This document shows, piece after piece, positions 58,689 through 64,000 of a stretch of 64,000 nt of DNA. Each line of letters opens with the position of its first letter. The first letter of the stretch is position 1. A program made the position numbers and the translations under genes. The stretch is from Caecitellus pseudoparvulus (lineage: Eukaryota > Bigyra: Bicosoecida), in NCBI GenBank assembly GCA_965644315.1, contig CBFFRQ010000040.1:186001-250000 (forward strand). Reading direction: 5' to 3'. The notes under the pieces were generated by a model. It was given only the letters and a program-made list of their open reading frames with translations. It was not told the DNA's origin and made no database searches.

Positions 58689-61600
58689 TTACTCTTTCAC
58701 TAAATGACTCTGCACTGGAGTCGTATCGTGCATGCCCTTCTGCCCTCGTGCCGAAACGGCAGTTGAACCTGACGCGCGTGCACGCAACCCTTGCCGCCGC
58801 ACCATGTGTGCCGGGAAAAGCTGGCGCTGGACCCGCTTGACGGACGCGCGTCGTCCCCCTCCTATACGTTTAACACCCTCACCGTATTGTGTGAGCATGG
58901 AGCGCACGTGTGCGGCGCGGGCCATGGCCAGGTGGGGGTTGGCTGCTTGCCCTGCATCCCGTGCCACTGCCGCTGTGCCAGCCTGCTGCCCGCTGACATG
59001 TGCTCTGGCCGCGAGCTGACCGCTTTGTGCAGTGGGCGCAGTGCCAGTGCTTGCCGCGACGTGTGAGGCAGGGATGACCTTCGCATCAATCTGCTGGGCC
59101 AGCCCATCCACAGCCAGTCCGTGCACGGCCACCATCATGTCACCTGCCATGGACAATCGACTCCCCGGCAGCAGCTGCAGGTCTGATGACGTTACCAGAG
59201 TGTGCGGAAGGAGTCGCTTGGTGGACTGGCCGGCGCGCAAGGCGCTGGTGCTGGCGTGAGGGGCGTGCATCGGGTTCATGCCTTTGATGCCTGGCTTGGC
59301 GTGTGGTGCTGCTGCTGAAGAAGGCGTTTGACGGTGACGGTGACGGTGACATCTGAGCAGGGCCAGTGCCGCAGCAGCGGCGAGGGTCAGTGCAGTGAGC
59401 GCACCGATGAGGAGGTAGAAGGGGAGTGTGCCGGGGATGGTCAAGGCGTGCATGAAGCTGGGCTCAGCGCCAGTATCCGGAGTAGTTGTGCTATTGCTGC
59501 TGGAGACAGGCTGCGGCGTGTCAGGGTGGCGGGGCTTGCTGCTGGTGTGCGCTTGGTGGGAAGCGGGCGATGACGACGGTGAAGAGGGAGGCGTGGTGAT
59601 TGGCGTGCTGGACGATGGCGAGGTGCTTGGCGAGAATGACGCAGGTGCGGGTGCTGCAGCGCTTGGAGATGCTGAGGGAGATGGTGTGGGGGAGCCAGCT
59701 ATGGCTGCAGTTGTGGTTGGAGAGCTGAAAGGTGTGGATGAGGCGGTGATCGAACCTGACAAGGATGGAGACCCAGTTGGGCTGGTTGTGCCTGAGCTGG
59801 ACGCCGTGATGGTTGGAGTTTGCGAGCCAGTGGGCGTAACTGCCGGGCTCTGTGAAGCACTTGGCGTCGCTGACGGCGTCGCAGATGGTGACAGCGTCGC
59901 CGATGGAGTTGTCGTGGGCGATGGGGTTTGTGTCGGAGTGCCTGTGCTTGAGCTGGATGCCGTGCGTGTGGGAGAGACCGTGCCGGAGCTGGTTGCCGTG
60001 CTTGTTGGAGTTTGCGAGCCAGTGGGCGTAACTGCCGGGCTCTGTGAAGCACTTGGCGTCGCTGACGGCGTCGCAGATGGTGACGGCGTCGCCGATGGAG
60101 AGATCGTCGCCGATGGGGACGGTGTGGGCGACGGGGTGTGCGTGGGTGATGGGGTCGCTGTGGGTGATGCCATGGCCACCCACTCACCTGGCAAGCAAAC
60201 AATGTCCACAGCAGCCGGGCAGCTGCCCCCCGTGCAGTTCCACACACCGTACAGTGTGCTCCCCACACATGATCCCTCGCCAGAGCATGACAGACTGCAC
60301 TGGCCCGGGGCAGCTGGGCGAGTGCAGAACATGCTGGTGTTGGAGCACGAGTGGCTCCCGGAGCAGGTCACTGCGGCGCCTTCTTGCAGAACAATTGAGG
60401 TGTTCCCTGATGCGGCTGAGCAGCTGTGCGGGGTATCACAGTCTAGCGTGGCGGTGGAAAGTGGGGGTGCTGTTGGGCAGCCACTGCACATGCAGAGCTG
60501 GGGGCTGGGCGTAACGGGTCCATCTTGCATGGAGCAGTTGACTGCTGAGGGTGAGGGGGGCGGGCAAGAGCTGGCGAAGGGAGACCCAGAGGTTTGGAGA
60601 CTGATGAGACTGTTGAGGCTGTCGAAGAGGCCGAGGGGCAGCGTGGTCAAGGCTGTGTTGTCCCTGAGGTCCAGCTCTGTGAGGCTGGTGAGGCTGTCCA
60701 ACACGCCTGGTGGAAGGCTGATAAAGTCGTTGTTCCACAGGGTCACATACGTGAGGCTGGTGAGTTTGTTAAACACAGCAGGATCCAGGCTAGTCAATGC
60801 GTTATAGTTCAGACTGAGCCTAGTTAGTCTGGTGAGGCTGTCAAAGATACCTGGCGGAAGGCTTGCCAGATTGTTGCTGTTCAGGTTCAGGCTTGTGAGG
60901 CCCGGGAGGCTGTCGAAGACGCCCAGTGGGAGGCTGACTAAAGCGTTGCTACTCAAAGACAAGCTCGCAAGGCTTGTGAGGTTGTCAAAAATGCCAGCTT
61001 GCAAGGTGGTCAAGTCGTTCTGGCTCAGGTCGAGATCTGCCAGGCTCGCAAGATTCTCAAACACCCCCGGAGGCAGGCTGGATACATCATTGTTGTGAAG
61101 ATCAAGATTTACAAGGTCCGAAAGACTGAAAAATACCCCCGTTTGAAGGCTGGTCAGGCCGTTGTCGCTAAGGTCCAGGGTTGTGAGGCTTGTGAGATTG
61201 CCGAAAACGCCCACAGGCAGGCTCGTCAAAGCGTTGCCCGCGAGGTCCAGGTGCACAAGGTTTTCAAGGTCGCCAAACACGCCCGGTAGAAGGCTGGTTA
61301 ACGCAGCGTTGCTGCTCAAGTACAAGTGTGTCAAGATGTTGAGACCGTCAAACACGCCCGACGGCAGTTCGGTCAGCCCGGTGTGGGACAGGTACAGGTA
61401 CATCAGGCCAGCGAGGCTGTCAAAAACCCCAGACGGCAGGCTTGTCAGGGCATAGTTATAGCTCAGTTGCAGGCTTAGCAGGTTAGTGAGGCTGTCAAAC
61501 ACGCCCGACGGAAGGCTCGTCAGCTCGTTGCTGCTCAGATACAGGAATGCAAGGCGAGTGAGACTGTCAAAAACTCCCGAAGGAAGACTGGTCAAAGGAT

Positions 61601-62603
61601 TGAAGCCGAGATTTAAGTTCTTCAGGTTTGAGAGATCTTGGAATACACCCGGAGGCAGGCTGGTCAACGCGTTCTCATCCAGTTTAAGGTTAGTCAGGCT
61701 CGCCAAGCCGCTGAACACGCCACTTGACAGGTTCAACAAAGCGTTCTTGCTCAAGTCCAGGCGCAAGAGGCTGGTGAGGTTTTGAAATGAAGCTGGTGGC
61801 AAAGTAGCCAAAGCGTTGTCGTACAGCTTTATGTCGGTGAGGCTTGTCAAGCCGCTGAAGACGCCCGGCGGCAGAGCAGTCAGATCGTTGTCGTACAGCC
61901 GTATGTCAGTGAGGCTGGTCAGGCTGCTGAAAATGCCGCTTGGAAGACTTGATAGTGCGTTGTCATTCAGATCAAGATCTGTGAGGCTGGAAAGGCTGTC
62001 GAACACGCCAACAGGCAGGCTGGTGAGAGCGTTGAAGCTCAGGTCCAGGCGTGTGAGGCTTGTAAGGTTGGCAAACACGCCAGAAGGCAGGCTCGACAGC
62101 GCATCGTTGCTGAACATGTTCAGCTGTAGCAAGCTCGTAAGGCTGGAAAACACAGATGAGGAAATGCTGGCCAGGGCGTTGTTTTTCGCAACCCGCAGGT
62201 AGGTGAGGCTCGCCAGGTCGTCAAACACGCCAACAGGCAGGCTCGCCAGATCATTGCTGTACAGACTCAGATGTGTAAGGCTTGTCAGGTTGGCAAACAC
62301 ATCTGACGGCAAGCTGCTCAACGCATTATTGCTGTCAATCCAAAGCTCTTTGAGACTGGTTAGGTCGGCAAACACGCCTGAAGGCAGGCTCGCCAAAGCA
62401 TCGTTGTTCCTCAGGACCAGTGCTGTGAGACTGTGCAGCCCCCCAAATGCGCTGGCATTTATGCTCGTGATGCTGCTGTCAGAAATGACAAGGCTATCAG
62501 TCCCCGTGCACCCGCTGCAGCTCACCAGCAAGTCACCAGCAACAGCGCAGCATGCTGGAACGCCACCCACCACGCTGCCCCACATGCATGCCATACACGC
62601 CAT
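58689..62603 (-). CDS. leucine-rich-repeat receptor-like membrane protein
   Basis: A single exon encodes 1,304 residues from the ATG at 62603. The frame stays open upstream to 63095, but that part is unlike a signal sequence and 62603 directly precedes a short hydrophobic leader. Twenty-six LRRs of about 24 residues (LPSGVFDSLTSLTxLxLxxN) fill residues 45-690. A Cys-rich cap follows (CSGCPTAPPL, CSGSHSCSNTS, CSLSCSGEGSC). Then comes a Ser/Thr/Pro stalk near 804-1017, a single membrane helix (LPFYLLIGALTALTLAAAAA, near 1059) and a basic tail of about 220 residues without a kinase domain. The LRR consensus resembles the type used in lamprey VLRs and many microbial surface proteins. Cell-surface recognition or adhesion is inferred. 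Confidence 0.85.
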   Translation of the reverse strand: MACMACMWGSVVGGVPACCAVAGDLLVSCSGCTGTDSLVISDSSITSINASAFGGLHSLTALVLRNNDALASLPSGVFADLTSLKELWIDSNNALSSLPSDVFANLTSLTHLSLYSNDLASLPVGVFDDLASLTYLRVAKNNALASISSSVFSSLTSLLQLNMFSNDALSSLPSGVFANLTSLTRLDLSFNALTSLPVGVFDSLSSLTDLDLNDNALSSLPSGIFSSLTSLTDIRLYDNDLTALPPGVFSGLTSLTDIKLYDNALATLPPASFQNLTSLLRLDLSKNALLNLSSGVFSGLASLTNLKLDENALTSLPPGVFQDLSNLKNLNLGFNPLTSLPSGVFDSLTRLAFLYLSSNELTSLPSGVFDSLTNLLSLQLSYNYALTSLPSGVFDSLAGLMYLYLSHTGLTELPSGVFDGLNILTHLYLSSNAALTSLLPGVFGDLENLVHLDLAGNALTSLPVGVFGNLTSLTTLDLSDNGLTSLQTGVFFSLSDLVNLDLHNNDVSSLPPGVFENLASLADLDLSQNDLTTLQAGIFDNLTSLASLSLSSNALVSLPLGVFDSLPGLTSLNLNSNNLASLPPGIFDSLTRLTRLSLNYNALTSLDPAVFNKLTSLTYVTLWNNDFISLPPGVLDSLTSLTELDLRDNTALTTLPLGLFDSLNSLISLQTSGSPFASSCPPPSPSAVNCSMQDGPVTPSPQLCMCSGCPTAPPLSTATLDCDTPHSCSAASGNTSIVLQEGAAVTCSGSHSCSNTSMFCTRPAAPGQCSLSCSGEGSCVGSTLYGVWNCTGGSCPAAVDIVCLPGEWVAMASPTATPSPTHTPSPTPSPSATISPSATPSPSATPSATPSASQSPAVTPTGSQTPTSTATSSGTVSPTRTASSSSTGTPTQTPSPTTTPSATLSPSATPSATPSASQSPAVTPTGSQTPTITASSSGTTSPTGSPSLSGSITASSTPFSSPTTTAAIAGSPTPSPSASPSAAAPAPASFSPSTSPSSSTPITTPPSSPSSSPASHQAHTSSKPRHPDTPQPVSSSNSTTTPDTGAEPSFMHALTIPGTLPFYLLIGALTALTLAAAAALALLRCHRHRHRQTPSSAAAPHAKPGIKGMNPMHAPHASTSALRAGQSTKRLLPHTLVTSSDLQLLPGSRLSMAGDMMVAVHGLAVDGLAQQIDAKVIPASHVAASTGTAPTAQSGQLAARAHVSGQQAGTAAVARDAGQAANPHLAMARAAHVRSMLTQYGEGVKRIGGGRRASVKRVQRQLFPAHMVRRQGLRARASGSTAVSARGQKGMHDTTPVQSHLVKE
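59812..60130 (-). repeat. 192-bp duplication in the stalk of the LRR protein
   Basis: The segment beginning GTTGGAGTTTGCGAGCCAG occurs at 59812 and again at 60004, 192 bp (64 codons) apart, with near-identical sequence for roughly 90 bases. It encodes SPSATPSATPSASQSPAVTP-type stalk sequence, so the duplication lengthens the stalk in frame. Confidence 0.85.
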
Positions 62604-63450
62604 GCTCAGTATCTTTGCCAACACTGCACTTGACGCCTGCTTGACTGTGCCCCGCCCCAGCCTTGTTGAGCTGGCCCAGCACGTGCGTCGCTGGGCGTTT
62701 CCTGCCGGCTTTGACGCTGGTACGGACTGAACGCACGCTGCGCCGTCACTGCACCCCGAGCAGCACTGCAGATCTGACCATGTCTCACATCGTGCCTTCT
62801 TGCTCTCAGTGACTCGAGCACCACACGCCGCGCCATGTTGTGTACTGCGCATGCCTGCCGATGGCGTGTGAGCCTTCCACGAGCCTCCGCAGCACAACTC
62901 CATGCAGCGATACCGCAGCACTGCCCCCCCGTGCAGCACGCACTGCATGCACACGATAGCACGTGGGCCGGGCACGTGCTGCCGGCTTCCCCAGGCGGGG
63001 TCCTGCAGTGCCAAACAAGCGCCTGGCGCAGGAAAGGCAACTGGGGCCTGCCTCAGACCGTGTCCACAGCGTCCTTCCAAGCCTCCAAGACCCACACCAC
63101 TTGTGAGGCTTCCATTTCATGTGTTCTTCGCGTGCAGTTTGATTTGAATAGCGCTGTCGGGCCGACTGATTTGCAGCCCACACATGCACCCCCCTCCACC
63201 TCACCGCCCCCACCACACTGCCCACGCCACACCTTGCACCGTGCACATGCTCAGCAATGCCACGTGTGGTGCCCTGCGTACCTTCACTGCGTGCCACGCA
63301 TCTCACACGGGACGCCCGACACGCGTGACTGGCGGCGGCCGTGCAGAGCCAGTTCACAGCCATTTCACTGCAGGCGAGCGTACTCCCTGCTTGTCCCACC
63401 CTGACACCCGGCAGTCACTGCACGCCGCATGAGGCATCGGGCCTAGAGCC
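62604..63450. promoter_or_regulatory. divergent promoter region, LRR receptor / P4-ATPase
   Basis: These 847 bases lie between two head-to-head genes. The LRR frame remains open to 63095, but the predicted peptide there is Cys/Arg-rich and featureless, so I treat it as untranslated. No TATA box or repeat stands out. Confidence 0.4.
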
Positions 63451-64000
63451 ATGGGCAGTGGGTCGTGGGTGAAACCTGAGCCTGGCCAGTCAACATCGGA
63501 CGACATGTCCCGACCAGCCGTCAGCGCACCCAGTCCACTGGCTGCAAGCCCCAGCGAGGAGCCGTCCTCGCCAGAGCAGCGCACAGTGTACGCGGGTGAC
63601 GCCTCCAAGAACGACTTTTGTGATAACCGGGTCATCACCTCCAAGTACACGTGGTGGAACTTCTTGTTCCTGTTTCTGTGGGCAAAGTTTCGCGTGCGTG
63701 CGCGCCAGCCATGAAACGCCTGTGCAACGCCTGCCATACACGCTGACTCGCCCCTTCCGCGGCCCTGCGCACGTTCTTCGACTCGCCCTCGCGCAGTATG
63801 AGTTCGCCAATGTGGGTTACTTGATGCTTGCGCTGCCCTGTGCGCGATGTGCCCCTCACGCCGTGCTTCACGTGCGCCCCACAGCGTTACTTTTTGGTCA
63901 TCTGCATCCTGCAAGCCATTCCGCAAGTGAGCATTACCAACGGCGTGCCGACGACGGCGGCCCCCCTGGCCTTCGTCCTGGCTGTGGATGGTCTCTTCAC
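63451..64000 (+). CDS. P4-type ATPase (phospholipid flippase), 5' part, runs off the window
   Basis: Three exons are visible (63451-63693, 63797-63811, 63885 to the window edge), all phase 0. The spliced N-terminus reads DNRVITSKYTWWNFLFLFLWAKFR, then YEFAN from a 15-nt exon, then RYFLVICILQAIPQVSITNG and TTAAPLAFVLAVDGLF (cited in parts). This is the conserved P4-ATPase N-terminus (N-R-I-S-T-S-K-Y..., F-R-R-x-A-N-x-Y-F-L, P..S......T....PL). P4-ATPases move phospholipids to the cytosolic leaflet. The catalytic DKTGT and later domains lie outside the window. The first 50 residues are a Ser/Pro-rich cytosolic leader. Confidence 0.88.

Noticed and set aside
59428-60807. A 459-codon plus-strand frame opposite the LRR protein stalk
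   Set aside because: It is antisense to a well-supported LRR/stalk coding region, with repetitive Gly/Val/Asp composition and no domain.
62604-63095. N-terminal extension of the LRR gene to 63095
   Set aside because: The added 164 residues are Cys/Arg-rich without a signal peptide, while the ATG at 62603 directly precedes a leader-like segment and the LRRs.
1-64000. Endogenous virus, virophage or transposon
   Set aside because: I looked for integrase, reverse transcriptase, capsid, packaging ATPase, terminal inverted repeats and transposase motifs and saw none.

Overview
This is nuclear DNA from a GC-rich, gene-dense, flagellated microbial eukaryote. Genes carry short GT-AG introns, there are no bacterial operon or ribosome-binding-site signals, and core eukaryotic genes are present: SEC61 gamma, ribosomal protein L35/uL29, TFIIA large subunit, NAD-isocitrate dehydrogenase, PP5, APH-1, NECAP and a PRP38-type spliceosome protein. 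CFAP418 (C8orf37), a PKD2-type channel, a TmcB-like PAS membrane protein and huge FG-GAP or LRR surface proteins with Ser/Pro/Thr-rich stalks fit a free-living heterotrophic flagellate or alga. A GC-rich stramenopile of the Cafeteria type is my best guess, but this is inference only.

Layout. 1-1125 (+) is the 3' end of a repeat-rich gene. 1304-4897 (-) is an RCC1/BTB protein. 5238-7090 (-) is PP5, divergent from NECAP (7417-8297, +). 8664-16393 (+) is a 2,451-residue TmcB-like PAS protein, meeting CFAP418 (16419-17459, -) tail to tail. 17654-18967 (-) is a mitochondrial NAD-IDH subunit, divergent from SEC61 gamma (19328-19798, +). 19941-20969 (-) is APH-1, divergent from RPL35 (21731-22327, +). 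22530-24414 (+) is an LC8-like membrane protein. 24467-26116 (-) is PRP38 with a Tudor domain. 26280-27709 (-) is TFIIA alpha/beta. 28530-32558 (+) is an ABCC transporter. 32595-41987 (-) is a giant FG-GAP receptor-like protein. 42543-45169 (+) is an ankyrin-repeat gene. 46201-51762 (+) is an NFX1-type RING/R3H protein. 51941-54548 (+) is an unidentified multi-pass protein. 54582-57974 (-) is a PKD2-like channel. 58689-62603 (-) is an LRR receptor. 63451-end (+) is the start of a P4-ATPase flippase.

I rebuilt exon-intron structures for eleven genes by joining frames at GT-AG sites so that conserved family motifs become continuous. The introns are about 63-216 nt, and half of the 24 best-supported donors read GTGCGT. 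Neighbouring genes mostly alternate in strand, with divergent promoters of roughly 330-850 bp and several tail-to-tail gaps of only 25-52 bp.

The genes do not form one pathway. There is a loose sensory and flagellar theme (TmcB-like, CFAP418, PKD2-like, LC8-like) and a surface-receptor theme (FG-GAP and LRR proteins). The most unusual items are the PRP38-Tudor fusion, the LC8-like domain on a membrane protein, the ankyrin gene with an unrecognised N-terminal domain and near-identical 114-bp repeats, and the FG-GAP/Cys-rich/multi-TM receptor. I saw no transposon, virus, CRISPR array or convincing RNA gene.
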